In this document: in pieces, positions 26,076 through 38,330 of the stretch
Layout: each line of letters starts with the position of its first letter
Numbering within the stretch: position 1 is the stretch's first letter
Assembly: GCA_016647705.1 (NCBI GenBank)
Contig: CM028335.1
Location: 5,410,579-5,474,578, forward strand
Length of the DNA: 64,000 bases
Direction: 5' to 3'
Source: Eucommia ulmoides
Taxonomy: Eukaryota > Streptophyta > Magnoliopsida > Garryales > Eucommiaceae
Position numbers and translations under genes: made by a program
Notes under the pieces: model-generated
Databases searched by the model: none
What the model saw: only the letters and a program-made list of their open reading frames with translations
Told to the model about the DNA's origin: nothing

Positions 26076-26090
26076 TAGTATCAGAACTGG
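26076..26090 (+). promoter_or_regulatory. Primer-binding site of the SIRE-type element
   Basis: TAGTATCAGAACTGG lies two bases after the 5' LTR end. It is a slightly mutated form of TGGTATCAGAGCTGG, the initiator-methionine-tRNA primer site of plant Copia elements. Confidence 0.8.
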
Positions 26091-26162
26091 TTTAACTCAA
26101 ATTCTCTTGCTAACAAAGATCACGTGGCACACATAGTAGGCACACTAACTGAGGGGTAGTCT

Positions 26163-27643
26163 ATGCCCCGACCACCCTTATTTGCAGGTGAAAGTTACTC
26201 ATTTTGGAAAGACAGGATGATAGCCTTTCTTCAGGCTAAAAATTACGACGTGTGGCTAACAATCGAGGATGGTCCATTCATTCCAATGGAAAATGGAGGT
26301 GAGAAGAATAAGGAACAACTCACTGTTTCCGATAAACAGAAACTCTCTATTAATTCTCAAGTTATTAATATTCTCTTTTCTTCTTTAGATGCTAATGAGT
26401 ATTCTCGAGTTTCAGGTTGTAAATACGCAAAGGAGATATGGGATAAGCTACAAGTCACCCATGAAGGGACAAGTCAAGTGAAGGAGTCAAAAATCAATGC
26501 ACTTATGAGAAAATTTGAGCTGTTTAGGATGGAAGAGAATGAATCGATTCATGAGATGTACACTTGCTTCAACAACATTTGCAACAATATGAGTCAACTC
26601 TGAAAGTCATACTCCATGGAGGATAGAGTACGAAAGGTCCTAAGGTCCTTAACAACAATATGAGAGTCAAAGGTGACGACAATCGAGGAAGCCAAGGATC
26701 TTAGCAAATACAACATCGATGATCTCATTGGCAATTTGATGACTTATGAATCGGAGATCAAAGGTTACAAGGATGATACCGGAAATAGCAAGAGGAAATC
26801 CTTGGCACTAAAAGTTCAAAAAATTGAAGAAGAGGATGACAGTGATGATGAAAGCCTTGATAGTGAGAAAGAGAAGAATATATCACTTCTTACAAACAAT
26901 TTTAGAAGAATGACTCGGCGCACATTCCGTGGGAAAAGAAATCTCAACATGTCCAAAGTAGAGTGCTACAACTATCGTAAAACTGATCATTTTCAAAATG
27001 ATTATCCCGAACCGAAAAATGATAAAGAAAAAGAGAAGAAGAAGAAAGCAAAGAAGAGTAAGAAGAAATAGATGAAGGTTACTTGGGATGATACTGATTG
27101 AAGTAGCTCGGAAGAATTAAATAGTGATGATACGTCCATGCTTGCATTAATGGCCACTGGTGGTGAGGTAACCGATTGTTCAAGTTCTTGTCCTTTAAAT
27201 TTTGATGAATTATTTGATATTTATCAAGAACTTTCACATGATTATAAAAACCAGTGTTCTAAAATAAATGTTCTTCAAAGTACAATTAACACATTAAATA
27301 AGTAAGTGGTGGACTACGAATCTGAAAACAATGGGTTGAAATCTAAATTGATAGATTTGCAATCAATTGTTCTCAAATTTACCAGCGGTGAAAACAATTT
27401 GAAAATGTTTTTGGGAAGTTCACGTGGAGTTTTTGATAAAACCGGTGTTGGATTTCAGAAAAATCTTAAACAAAAACGTTTTCATAAATTCTTTTCTGAA
27501 ACCAAGGATCTTATTAGATGTTTTAAATGTAACGTTGTGGGACATACTATTCGTAAATGTTTTGCAAAACTATCTAACTATAGACAAGTTTTGGTTCCTA
27601 AAGAAACTAAAATTGTCCCAACTAACAAGATCGGACCCACTTA
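26163..27643 (+). pseudogene. SIRE-type gag
   Basis: A single frame with five internal stops covers the whole gag. The N-terminal part (26163-26603) reads PRPPLFAGESYSFWKDRM, the usual FxGxNYxxWKxRM start of plant Copia Gag, and continues with the alpha-helical UBN2-type region (EIWDKLQVTHEGTSQVKE). A Lys/Glu-rich segment follows (26850-27070), with a degraded first knuckle (CYNYRKTDHFQNDYP). After a coiled-coil-like stretch comes an intact CCHC knuckle, CFKCNVVGHTIRKC, at 27519-27560. Two knuckles and a long coiled coil fit SIRE Gag. The primer site lies about 75 bp upstream. It is not functional because of the stops (first at 26601-26606). Confidence 0.85.
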
Positions 27644-27716
27644 GGCTGGGTACCACTTAAGAACTATTTGAGATGCTCCTTGCAGGTTATTCTAAAAACA
27701 TCGATAAGTAAGGACA

Positions 27717-28954
27717 AATGGTTCCTGGATAGTGGTTGTTCTCGACACATGATGGGAAATAAATGAAAATTTATATCTTTGACACCTAAAGATGGACGTT
27801 ATGTGACTTTCGGAGACAACGTAAAGGGTAAATTTATCGGTATAGGTAATATTGGTAATGATACTATTATGATTAAAGATGTGTTACTAGTTGATGGACT
27901 TAAAACATAATTTACTTAGTATTAGTCAACTATGTGACAAGGGATACAATGTTATATTTGATCATGATAGATGCATCATTAAGAATGGTTATGATAGTTA
28001 TATCTTGTTAGTTGCATCACGTTTTGAGAATGTTTATACTTGCTCTTTTGATGATTTTAATTCTCAAAATTTATCTTGTTTGAATGCTTTATTAGAGAAT
28101 AGTTGGTTATGGCATAGAAGACTTGGGCATGCTAGTATGGAGTTAATTTCTAACTTATCTAAGAAGAGTCTTGTACGTGGCCTACCTGAGTTGAAATATG
28201 TGAAGGATAAAGTATGTGATGCATGTCAATTAAGCAAGTAAGTTAGATCATCATTTAAGAAAAAGATGCACACGTCTACGTCTAGATGTCTTGAATTATT
28301 GCATCTTGATTTATTTGGACCTAACTCTGTTGCTAGTTTTGGTGGTAAGCTCTATGCGTTTGTTATAGTTGATATGCGTTTGTTATAGTTGATGATTATT
28401 CTAGACTTACCTGGGTGTATTTTCTTACTAAGAAAAGTAAAGTTGCTTCCGTTCTTACTAAATTCTGTAAACGTGTTCAAAATGAGAAACAATGTTCTAT
28501 TATTAATATTCGTAGTGACAGAGGAAAAAAATTTAAGAATGATGAAGTGGTAAGTTACTGTGATGAGCATGGTTATGCTCACAATTTTTCTGCACCAAGA
28601 TCACCGCAATAGAATGGTGTAGTGGAAAGGAAGAACAGGATGCTTCAAGAAATAGCCAGAACGATGCTTAGTAAAAATCGCTTACCAACTTACTTCTGGG
28701 CCGAAGCAGTAAGTACAGCCTGTCATGTGGTAAATCGTTTGAATGACAAGGATAATCTTGGTAAATTTGATGTTAAATCTGATTATGGGATTTTCCTTGG
28801 ACATGCTACTAACAGTAAGGCTTATAGAGTTTATAATAAACGTACTTTAGTAGTAGAAGAAACAATGCATGTTGTTTTTGAGGAGGTTGATCCATTTTTG
28901 TCGAGAAAGATTTTGGATGATGATGATACAGGTGTCTTGAATAACCAAAACTAA
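27717..28954 (+). pseudogene. SIRE-type protease and integrase
   Basis: Protease: WFLDSGCSRHMMGNK at 27720-27760 keeps the catalytic DSG. GAG-pre-integrase and integrase zinc region: WLWHRRLGHASMELI and VCDACQLSK (28107-28240). Integrase core: LLHLDLFGP, DDYSRLTWVYF, RSDRGKKF and NGVVERKN supply the three acidic residues of the DDE triad. A perfect 20-bp tandem duplication at 28354-28393 shifts the frame after the first Asp, and stops interrupt at 28240 and 28610-28612. The C-terminal part (28622-28954) keeps FGYxGFFLGH-like and VYNKRTLVVEE phrases. Acts, when intact, to process the polyprotein and insert the cDNA. Confidence 0.9.
28354..28393 (+). repeat. Perfect 20-bp tandem duplication causing a frameshift
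   Basis: ATGCGTTTGTTATAGTTGAT is present twice in a row. Because 20 is not a multiple of three, pol changes frame here, and the downstream domains (to 29743) are all in the shifted frame. Confidence 0.95.
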
Positions 28955-30163
28955 GGTGATGATGTACCTAAGGAGTCTCAACAAAAGGAGGAACCTAAAG
29001 AGAAGAATTCGACTTTACCAAGAGCAATAAAAAAAGTAACTGGACATTCAATTAAAGAAATCATCGATAATTTTGAAAAAGGTGTAAGTACTCGATTTTC
29101 TCTTAGGGATATAATTAATCTTGCTTGCTTATCTCAAATTGAGCCTAAAAATATAAATGAGGCATTAATTGATGAATCTTGGATTTCCGCAATGCAAGAT
29201 GAATTAGTTCAATTTGAGCAGAACAAAGTGTGGTGTCTTATTCCGAGACTAGATTTTCATCCAGTTATTGGTACTAAATGGGTATTTAGAAACAAAAATG
29301 ATGAATCTGGTATGGTAATTAGAAACAAAGAAAGATTAGTGGCACTTGGCTATAATAAAGATGAATGAATTAATTATGATAAAACTTATACTCCTGTTGC
29401 TAGACTAGAAATAATTAGAATGCTACTCGCCTTTGCATGTTCACGTAATTTTAAGTTATATCAAATTAATGTAAATAGTTTTTTAGCGGAAGAAGTTTAT
29501 GTGGAACAACCCCCGGGATTTGAAAGTGATAAATTTCTCGATCACGTATTTAAACTTCACAAGGCTTTGTATTGGCTCAAACAAGCTCCTAGAGATTGTT
29601 ATGAGAGACTTAGCCAATATTTGATCGAAAATGATTTTCGAATGGGTATTTGTGATATAACACTATTTGTAAAGCAAACTGATTCTGATATCCTATTAGT
29701 ACAAGTATATGTTGATGATATCATTTTTGGATCTACTAATTAGGATCTTTGCCAAGAGTTTGCTAAGATAATGCAGGTTGAATTTGAAACGAGCATGATG
29801 GGAGAGCTGAATTTCTTCATTGAATTAAAAATTAAGCAAACCAAATAAGGGATATTTATAAACCAAACTAAATACACCAAGGAGCTATTAAAGAAATATG
29901 GCTTGGAGGAGCTAAATAGTACAAAACTCCCATGGCAACGGCTACAAAAATTGAAAAAGATGATACGGGCAAAAGCGTTAATGAAAAGATGTATCGAGGT
30001 ATGATTAGTAGCCTATTGTATTTAACTGCTAGTAGACCTGACATTATGTATAGTATTTGTCTTTAAGCTAGATTTCAGTTTTGTCCTAAAGAATCGTACT
30101 TGACTGCGATTAAACGAATTTTTCGTTATGTAAAGGGGACAACTGACCTAGGATTATGGTATC

Positions 30164-31858
30164 TGATAGGCGTAAATTAGCTACGTATTTCCAATCCGAA
30201 TTTGTTAGTTTTCGAGTATGTTTATAGTTATTTTTATATGTTTTAATATGTTTTTATACTTTTTGTATAAATCAGGCGTGTGGAGCAAAAAGATAAGAAA
30301 CTGGAGCAAAAACGATGAGATCGAACCGAAGGCGAGTCGAAGTTACGGTGGATAAACAAGCAAGAAGGCAAACATATGAAGCAAGCCCACCGCCTAGGCG
30401 TTCAGACCTCCGCCTAGGCAGTGAAGATGCTGAGAATGACAAAAGGCTACTGACAGCCCACCGCCTAGGCAGGAAATTCCTCTGCCTAGGTGGAAATCCC
30501 AGTAGAAACATTTCCAAGTCCACCGCCTACTTCTTCGCCTAGGCGGTCACCAAACCTGCAAAGCCGGTACAGGTGCTGTAACTTCAAGGCTATTTTGGAC
30601 TATGATGAAATCCAATTTTGGAAATTCTCAAAACATGGAAGTTGCATATATTTTTCTTATCTTTCTATAGGTTTTTGAATCACCTCCATAGGAGTTCAGA
30701 TGAATAAGTTACAGCCAAAACAAAATTTCAAACCTGCAGTAACTTTGCCTAGGCGAATTTTTCTGCGCCTAGGCGAATTTCCGGCAGAAAGTTAACTGAC
30801 TTAACTTCGCCTAGGCGAAGGCAAAAATCCTGCAGCACAGCCTTGACATTTATGAGATATTTTGAGATATTTTGGATATTTATTAATCCATTCTCTCATC
30901 TTCTCTTCCCTCTCTTCATTTCTTAAGGCCTTAGGCCATATTTTAGGATTAAGATTAGGGATTTTTGAGGGAGAGCTCTCAACCCAAGGTGGAGGATCAA
31001 CGAGGAAGCGATCGATCGACGTTTCTAGCTGCAAATCTTCGGATATCGGCTAAGTCGCTCGTTTTCTCTCTTTATTTTCTTCATTTTGGTAGTTGTTGAG
31101 CATGTTTAGCTCGTTTTACATTGTATAAATGGTTAGGGCCATGAGTTAAACATGGATTGTAATAGGGATTAACGTATTATTTATGAAAATGTAGTTTTGA
31201 TTGAATTTGTGTTTCGTTTATGGTTGTTCCTTATAATTTCGATTGTGTTGCCGTGTTTTTGATGATTATATGCTAGTTTAGATATATTGAGAATACGGGG
31301 TTTGACACTTAGGAGAGGTAACCCCGGATTCAGACTAGGGTTAACACAACACGACAATCTAACAACCCGGGAGGGCGTTAGAAAGTATGCAATCAATGAC
31401 GTTGGGGTAAGACTCACGTGACCTAGAGTCATTAAGATGTTGAGGGGGACTTCGGCATTGACACGAAGTCACGTATTCCCTAGTCTTACACTCGGAAGAG
31501 GTGGCGAGGGAGTTTACGAACCGAGATTGTCGAATACGCCGAACGCTGTTAATATTAACTAAAACAAAATCAAACACATTTAAGTAAATAAAGTTAATCC
31601 CTAGGAAATCTACTTCCCTAAACAATCTCAAATTAGTATTTATAGTATAGTTAACTTAATTAGTATTTTAGTTTAGTATTAGTATTAAATTAAATTCCAT
31701 TTTTGTCACCTAGATAAAGTCAGGTTATGACAATCGCGATACTCAATAGTAACAACACCAATCCCTGTGGATACGATACTCGACCGAAAGGTCCATTATA
31801 CTAAAACTTGATATGTACGCTTGCGGTGAAAGTGGCAGCGCTTATTTAACGGCCACCA
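30164..31858 (+). mobile_element. Solo LTR inside the RNase H gene
   Basis: It starts TGATAGGCGTAAA and ends ACGGCCACCA, between perfect 5-bp repeats GTATC (30159-30163 and 31859-31863). Removing it and one repeat restores continuity of the Copia RNase H. It has no coding region. Its 3' end (CCTGTGGATACGATACTCG, then a CTTGCGGTG word) and central phrases match the minus-strand solo LTR at 9682-12212, so the two belong to one family, probably Gypsy. A purine/pyrimidine-skewed leader with an LTR-like R region lies at 30880-31080. Confidence 0.85.
30391..30817 (+). repeat. Nine GCCTAGGC-type palindromes inside the solo LTR
   Basis: CGCCTAGGCG or one-to-three-base variants occur at about 30391, 30411, 30462, 30483, 30523 (degraded), 30536, 30746, 30766 and 30808. 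Several are followed by AATTT or preceded by CCAC. Four are perfect 10-bp palindromes. Outside this LTR I did not notice the motif in the window. Confidence 0.85.
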
Positions 31859-32366
31859 GTATCCTAGGGGGAGTGATTTTAAATTGGTAAGTTACTCCGA
31901 TGCTGACTTTGCCGGTTGCAAAATTGAGCGAAAAAGCATAAGTGGATCATGTCATTTGTTAGGATATGCTTTGGTTTCTTGGTCAAGCAAGAAACAGAAT
32001 TTGATAGCCTTATCCACTACTGAGCCTAAATACATGGCAGCTAGTAACTGTTGTGCTCAAATTTTATATATTAAGCAATAGTTAAATGATTTTGGAGTTT
32101 GTATGGAGGAGGTCCCGATTTTTTGTGATAATAAAAGTGCTATATGTTTAAGTAAGAATCCTATACAACACTCACGAACTAAGGACATAGAGATTAGACA
32201 TCACTTTATTCGTGATCACATTCAGAAAATGGATATTATTATTGAGTATATTGATACCTCCGACCAGCTTGTTGATGTTTTTACCAAACCACTAGCGAAA
32301 GATCAGTTTGTGAAAATCATTAGCAGTTTGGGTATGACTAGGCATAATGATGTTTGCCTAGAGTGA

Positions 32367-32733
32367 GTTACATGATGTGTTTTCTCCCTCCCTAAATTTA
32401 TTTTTGAAGATGACAAAGGGGGAGAAATAAGTGATGTTTTATTAAGGGAGAGTATTCTAAAACTATGTTTTAATCAAGTATTTTTTATTTTATTCATGCA
32501 AAAAGATAGAAATTAGTGATTTAATCAAGTATTTTTTATTCATGCAAAAAAGGATAAATTAGTGATGTAGGAAATTTTTTAACAAAATTATGCTTTATTG
32601 AGTGTTTTTTAAAGTGTGTATTATTGAAATCTTCATTATGATGCTTTAATGAGTTAAAGAACCCGTCCTCAGGTTCAGGGGGAGTGTGGTTATATTCTAT
32701 TTCGAAGAAAATATCAAAGTTAATTGTCATCAT
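32367..32733 (+). other. 3' untranslated region of the SIRE-type element
   Basis: After the RNase H stop come GACAAAGGGGGAGAAAT and GGTTCAGGGGGAGTGTGG, the GGGGGAG blocks common before SIRE 3' LTRs. A roughly 51-bp imperfect tandem duplication lies at 32472-32566 (both copies have TTAATCAAGTATTTTTTA and TTCATGCAAAAA). The minus-strand relative has the same blocks near 58890 and 59090. Confidence 0.7.
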
Positions 32734-32748
32734 AAAAAAATGGGAAAT
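32734..32748 (+). promoter_or_regulatory. Polypurine tract of the SIRE-type element
   Basis: AAAAAAATGGGAAAT lies immediately before the 3' LTR start TGTTGATTC. The same tract, AAAAAATGGAAAGAT on the minus strand, precedes the 3' LTR of the relative ending at 58815. Confidence 0.75.
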
Positions 32749-34853
32749 TGTTGATTCTAAGATTTTGATGAATAATTAAGTATTGATATTTTCATGGAAC
32801 TAATGTTTAATTGAGTGTTTCAGTGATTTAAAGTTCCAGTAATGAAGTCGTCAAATTAAATAGATGCTAAATAAAGATGTCAAGATGATGAAGAAGAATT
32901 AAGAGTTTGAAGAAATTAGGAAAAACAACCTAGGTGAATCTTAACTCTTAATATCCCATTTAGGAACACACACATGACACAAAATGTATTTTATCATTTA
33001 TGTGTGTTTTGGTTTAGTGAAATTATTTGCTCCTATGTGAATTAAAAAGAAATAATTTTGAATGACTAAAATGAAATATAAGAATATTAGTAGCGCTAAT
33101 TTAGAGAAGAAAATGGTTAAATGGGCAAAATCGTAAAAGAAAACGAGTTAAAAACGTATTCAGAGAAGAGATCTAGTGATAACAGTTAACTGGTTAGTCA
33201 ACTGGACGTAGAAGCTGAAACATCTTGTATCCCTTAGTCGACCGACCATTTGGGCTGAACTCTCTGAATCGAGTAGTCGACTGATAGGTCGACCAGTGAA
33301 AGCAAGATGAACTCTTTGAATTGACAAGTCGACCGAGCGGTCAACCGATGAACTGCATGGGCTACATCCTGAATCTCCCAGTCGCCTGGGCAATCGACTT
33401 AACGCGTTGTTTCACGATATTGTTTGATCTGAGATTAAATCCAAAAGTAGCCGTTTTTTGTTAAGATTTGAGGGAGATTTTGGGGATATTATCTATATTT
33501 GAGATATGGTTCATATACTAATTAAATCATTTTAATATGGTTAATTAAATATTAATGTTTCTTAATTTAGTACTTAAAATAGATTCTATACTTATTTATT
33601 TGGATTGAGAAATACTTTGGGAGTTTAATTGAGAGTTTTGAAAGTTGTTATTAAGTGGAATTGAACCTAAATGAAGTTCTTATGATATAAGGGGTCTATA
33701 AGAGCTCTTAATTGTCATGACACTTGTGAACTAGCAATTAGAAGACTGATTGCATATTCCTTTAAATAGACCTGTGAATTTCTTATATAAAAAAGAAGAG
33801 AGAATCATTCTAGGAGAAAAATCATTCATTTTGTGACCTTTTTTAAGAGTTATCTTTCTACGATATTATGAGCTTTTCTAAGAGCGATTTTGAAGATCAT
33901 ATGCAATCAATTCTTACTGATACCGGATTTGAAGTTATACTGTTCTAATCATTATTTCTGTGGATTCCGAGTGAGATCTTTCCATATTGCTTATTATTTA
34001 TTTATTATTCTATATTTGAAAATTGATCTTAGAAATTGTTTCTTATTTTTGAAGAAAATATTTTTTCAAACAATTTATTGAATCTGATTACGTGCTCCAA
34101 TTTGCTATCCATATCTTGTTAAAATCAGTTTTTTTTTTTATCTCACATATTTCTATCACTAGTTGGGATATTAATTGAGTTATTGTTTATCTGAGGTGAT
34201 AGAAGTTCCGAGTGAGATTTACTTCTTATCAATTATTGTATTGGTGAGTTGTGACGAGTTAAATACCATTGGGGGTATTTAATCAAGGGTAGTTGAATTT
34301 CAGTCTCTTCCTATAAAGAGATTGAGGTAGTGATTCTTCCTGGATAAGAATTGCGTTGTGAGTGATTTTGTAAAGGTTCTATCCTTACCTGTGAAAAGGA
34401 TATTTGGAGTGTTTTGGTGAGATTTTGATTCTTGAGCCTTAGTACTAAAAAAAAATTAGGTTATTCGTTAGCCTGTAAAAAGTAGAGGTTCTTCCTTAGC
34501 TTGTAAAAAGGATATTGTAAAGGTTGATTCTGAGTAAAAGAATCGGTGTGTGGGTTTGATTCCTACCTTTACAGGGATCTTCGTTTTATTGGGTGCGACC
34601 TCTATAGAGCTCGGGGGATTGAATTAGTCAAGAGTAGTTTGGTGAACCAGTATAAATCTTTTGTGTGCTGCTATATTTACTTTGTTATTTTTGCTGTTTT
34701 GGTGTGCACTTAGATTAATCATATTATTCCGTTGTGTTATAAACTTAATAATTAATTTAGGCTTAAAATTAATTATTTGATTTATCAAGTTTTATTTTGA
34801 GATATTTTTAATTACTCAATTCACCCCATCTTGGGTGTTCTACTGGGCTAACA
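32749..34853 (+). repeat. 3' LTR of the SIRE-type element
   Basis: Uninterrupted, 2105 bp, TGTTGATTCTAAG to GGGCTAACA. It aligns with both parts of the 5' LTR. The GTCGAC-type words lie at about 33185-33400 and the hairpin array at about 34300-34580. Compared with the 5' LTR it has an extra ~50-bp stretch near 34010-34070 and has lost the loop of one hairpin (GATTCTGAGTAAAAGAATC). Confidence 0.9.
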
Positions 34854-35140
34854 TTGTGAATCTCCGGTAGGAGATGGTTTATCACCAAAGAGCCAAATGA
34901 AGAGAATGGAAGAGAGAGAAAGATGGGGGTTTTATATTTTGGGTGGGTGAGAGAATTGGGAAGACCTGAGGGTTTATTATATTTTACACCCTAATAATTG
35001 TAAATAATTATGGAAGGGCAAAATCAACATTTCACGTTTTCCAACGGAGTTAGCGTTGCACTTAGGTCCACAAACCACAGGGGAGGTAAGTGGCGACGTT
35101 TGAACCACAGGGGGTAAATTATAATTAACCCTTTATAATA

Positions 35141-35539
35141 TCATGTAAAGTAGATTTCCAATTATGACACTACATATTATTCAAGTATGTGTTTAAACTA
35201 ATTTTTATTGTTTATTATTAAATGTGAACTTTTTGTGTTAAATGTGATACCACAAACAAAAAATGTTGGTACCTTTAGTCACTTGACAATAATTTTTCTC
35301 ATTGGCTTTAGTCACAGGCATTAATAAGTATAAGATACTTCAACATTTTACCTAGATATTTTAAGAGCTTATTTACTATCTTGAAAACCTCCCTAACTTG
35401 TTTATGTAAAGAATCATACGAACTTGTAAAGTAAGTTGAAATTGAATAAAGTAATTATTTATATCACGTGCTCACACTCAATCGTATCTTGAACGTGATT
35501 GTTGTTGGACTTGTTTTTAAACTGCATATCATTATACTA
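35141..35539. other. AT-rich spacer, nothing recognised
   Basis: DNA between the MULE's right TSD and the start of duplicated block A. No frame, repeat or TE end was seen. Confidence 0.4.
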
Positions 35540-35554
35540 CACATTTATATATAA

Positions 35555-36360
35555 GCACCTAAAGAGTCAACATATGCTGTATTGGTTTATAGGTGATTTA
35601 TAAAAATTTCGAGTAGTATTTCGTTAATCTAACAAACTAACTGAGACACTGTAAGGGTGTGAATTGTAATTTAAACCAAGGTGTTAGTTTAAGTGAGAGA
35701 ATTGTGAGATGGTAAAGAGTTCCAAACATAATTTACCTTGATTACATTGGTTTGGTCTTTATTAGGAAAACAAATCAAGGAATAGTGGATTAGAAATCTA
35801 AGGATTTCGGGGGAATATACGAAGGCAAAGAGGGATCTTAGCCGAACTACTATAAATCATTATGTCAATGTCTTTAATTTATATCTGTTTGTGTGGTTGT
35901 GCTTATCTTTTTTATTCTTTTATTCTGGTGCACTGTTTTCACATTTATATAATTTGTTTATATCCATTTGAATTGTGTGATTTTGATAATGTCAAAAAGA
36001 AAGAAAAAACTTAGAAGTTATTTGCTCTATTTAATTCAACCCCTATTTGGTAGACTTAGACCAACAAAATTGGTGATAGAGCATGCAATGAAATTGAAGT
36101 ACCATGATATAAACAACAAAGAAAAACATGAATAAATCTTAATGGGGCTAAGAATAACTTGAGTGATAGAAGCAACAAAGATCAAACTAACTAGTGACTT
36201 CTAGTTAGTCACCAACCATATCAAAGACAACTACGAGGCGAGGGAGGAAAAAATGATCAAATACATGGCCAAGGTAACGAAGGAAATTGTAAAATTTTTT
36301 AAATTTGAGATTCAACAACCTAAGAAATAAGGAAACCTAATTGAAGAAAAAAAATTAAGA
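35555..36360 (+). pseudogene. LTR-like end joined to Gypsy RNase H (block A copy)
   Basis: Bases 35555-36060 look like the R-U5 part of a SIRE/Maximus LTR: GAGAGAATTGTGAG, CCGAACTACTATAAATCATT and an AATTCAACCCC end, followed by ACCAACA and the PBS-like TTGGTGATAGAGC. The RNase H reading starts exactly there (VIEHAMKLKY), with SDF-LVTNHIKDNYEARE-like sequence after a frame change. It fades near 36360 at EIQQPKK. No catalytic set can be completed. It is shorter than the copy at 6213. Confidence 0.5.
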
Positions 36361-36379
36361 AATCACCCCAAAATTGTTT

Positions 36380-37259
36380 TTGATGAATAGGAATTGGAAT
36401 ATAATAATACTTGTTTTTTATGAATAATAATTGGAATATAATAATCCAAACATTGAATGAAGTCAACGGATCTAAGGAAAGTGTAAACATGACAAATAAT
36501 CTCTGATAATTTCACAAACTCAGAGGATGAACTAAATTCACGTATAATGTCAATTAATAAAGGAAATCACCCATGTCCCTAGGGAAGGCAAGAAGTGGGA
36601 AGAAGATGTCCAAAAGTGGCTACAAAGAAAAAGAATAAGAAAGAAAACAAATATGAAATATTATTTGGAGAAAACTCTATTAAAATTATGTGAGAGAACT
36701 TAGAAAGGAGAAAAACATTGATACAATCAAAGAAAGAAAGAACAAAAATGCAATTACTCTCAATTTGGTACGAACTGTTTTCCACAAGCTCGACTTGCTA
36801 AGGTTCCCCCTAACTATAGATTTTGTGCCTCAATAGTAAATAAACAAAAAATAACGAAAATCTAAATTAAATAAGAAAAACGAAAGGACTTCCACACAGA
36901 AGATCTAGATGAATAAGAAGTGAAACATAATAAATTGAAGTTGAATAAGGCTTGTAGACTTAAAGAATGTGTGAACATGAATAATAATCTTGGAAAATTG
37001 AACAATCCTACTACAACAACGAATCCATAACGTGAACCAAATATAGGAATCATACCCACTAACAAAAGAAACCACACATGTCCCAAGGAAATAAAGAGGT
37101 GGACAAAAGACATCCAAGAGAGGCTATAAAAAATAAGAAAAAGAAATAAAAGGGACAATAAATATTATTGGGATAGAAGTCTATCAAAATTAGATAAGAA
37201 CACAAAGGACAAAAAAGAGAGACCCAATTGAAGAACGAAAGGGAAAGACTATCCCCAGG
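36380..37259. repeat. Degenerate internal duplication between RNase H remnant and F-box gene
   Basis: 36480-36720 and 36945-37160 are related: both contain GAACATGA or AACATGAC, GGAAATCACCCATGTCCC or GAAACCACACATGTCCC, and GTCCAAAAGTGG or ATCCAAGAGAGG. The same pair occurs in block B (50755-51000 and 51240-51430). The minus-strand frames of 68-98 codons here are hydrophobic by composition and match nothing I know. No promoter or RNA signal was recognised. Confidence 0.5.
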
Positions 37260-38330
37260 GTCTGAGCAATTTTTTGAGCCCTAAGTGCTTTTGTTTGCCC
37301 AAATAATACATTTTTTGATTCTATATCAACACCTCGTGGTAATATTTCTACCTCTGAAGAATACAAATTTAACTGATATGGGAGTCGTACAAAATCAAAT
37401 TGTCAAAAACTTCAAAGAGAAATTGATAATCTTTTGAAAAATCAAGAAATACACAAGTTTCTCCATAATCTATAATCAAATCATTTTTTTTTATCCAATA
37501 TCCCTCTTTTATAATTCACATATATCTTGGTAAGACATCCAAACGAATTGTTGAAGCAAAAAGGCAATGTATTCATTATAAATGGGCGATATTTCCATGT
37601 CATCTACTAGTTGTAGCCCGCTGTAAAACCTCTTGAAGCTCCCCACTCCCTACATCAAATGAAAAACTATAGATATGATCATGGTGGCAAACCAATATGA
37701 ACCAATGACAAACATCCTCAATATTGGTATTCGACATAACCGAATTAAGGTTACTAATTGAAGTAAAATGGAACATGAGGTGTCTTAAGAATCACAACCC
37801 CACATGTACACCAAAATAAAGGTTTTATCAAAGGGCTTATTGTATTATTTGTTTTCTTGTCCCAAAAGATTTGAACCATGATTACAAACAAATAGTTAAG
37901 GGGTACCTAAACCTTAGTAAAAAAGACAATGAATCAAAGTAGGATGATACCTCAAGGTAAGGTTAGGTAAAGGGAGGGGCTTAAACGCGCTGGTCGTTGG
38001 ATTAAAAACCCCAAATGGTAAAGTTACAGACCAAATAATTCATTTAAAAGACTTACAACAATTACCAAAATGTGAGAAATTTGTTTGTACTTTGGTTGTT
38101 TAAAGGTGGAGGCAAGAAGTTTTAGGTTAGAGCAATGGATAATTGCATGCTTTATAGGATTACAATGGCTAGCATAGAGGAGCATACATGCCTCATTTCT
38201 TTATTCATAAGACGAATGGAAGGAGAGATTTTTATTAGTGACTCCTAGAATATACAAACACATTTAATTGACAATAAGGATTTCATGGGAACTATATAGA
38301 AAATCTCCATTAGTATGTCTTCTTGAAGAT
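37260..38330 (-). pseudogene. F-box/FBA gene remnant, copy 1
   Basis: On the minus strand, broken frames match the better copy at 45100-46272: EDILMEIF then VPMKSLLSIKCVC (F-box helix pattern EDxLxEILxxLPVKSLLRFKCVC), LNNQSTNKFL, FLRHLMFHFTSISNLNSVMS, HDHIYSFSFDVG and GYW near the end. Stops and frame changes are numerous. Intact family members bind SKP1 through the F-box and substrates through the FBA domain in SCF ubiquitin ligases. Copy 1 resembles copy 3 (51540-52640) more than copy 2. Confidence 0.7.

Larger units (their letters stand above)
29158..32366 (+). pseudogene. SIRE-type reverse transcriptase and RNase H, split by a solo LTR
   Basis: RT begins at about 29185 (SWISAMQDELVQFEQNKVW), with GTKWVFRNKNDESG, TYTPVARLEIIRMLLAF, EEVYVEQPPGFES and the catalytic YVDDIIFGST at 29707-29736. 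ELNFFIELKIKQTK and KYTKELLKKYGLEEL follow, then a one-base frame change near 29930 and TASRPDIMYSICL. The sequence GLWY at 30150-30161 is broken by the insertion and resumes at 31864. RNase H keeps SYSDADFAGCKIERKS, LIALSTTEPKYMAA and DNKSAICLSKNP, and ends DVCLE at 32366. Stops occur at 29366, 29741, 29848, 30064 and 32079. The order IN-RT-RH confirms Copia. Confidence 0.9.

Noticed and set aside
36862-37158. Minus-strand frame of 98 codons resembling a membrane protein
   Set aside because: Hydrophobicity reflects A-rich plus-strand DNA; the duplicate in block B (51280-51471) is broken at other places, so there is no sign of constraint.
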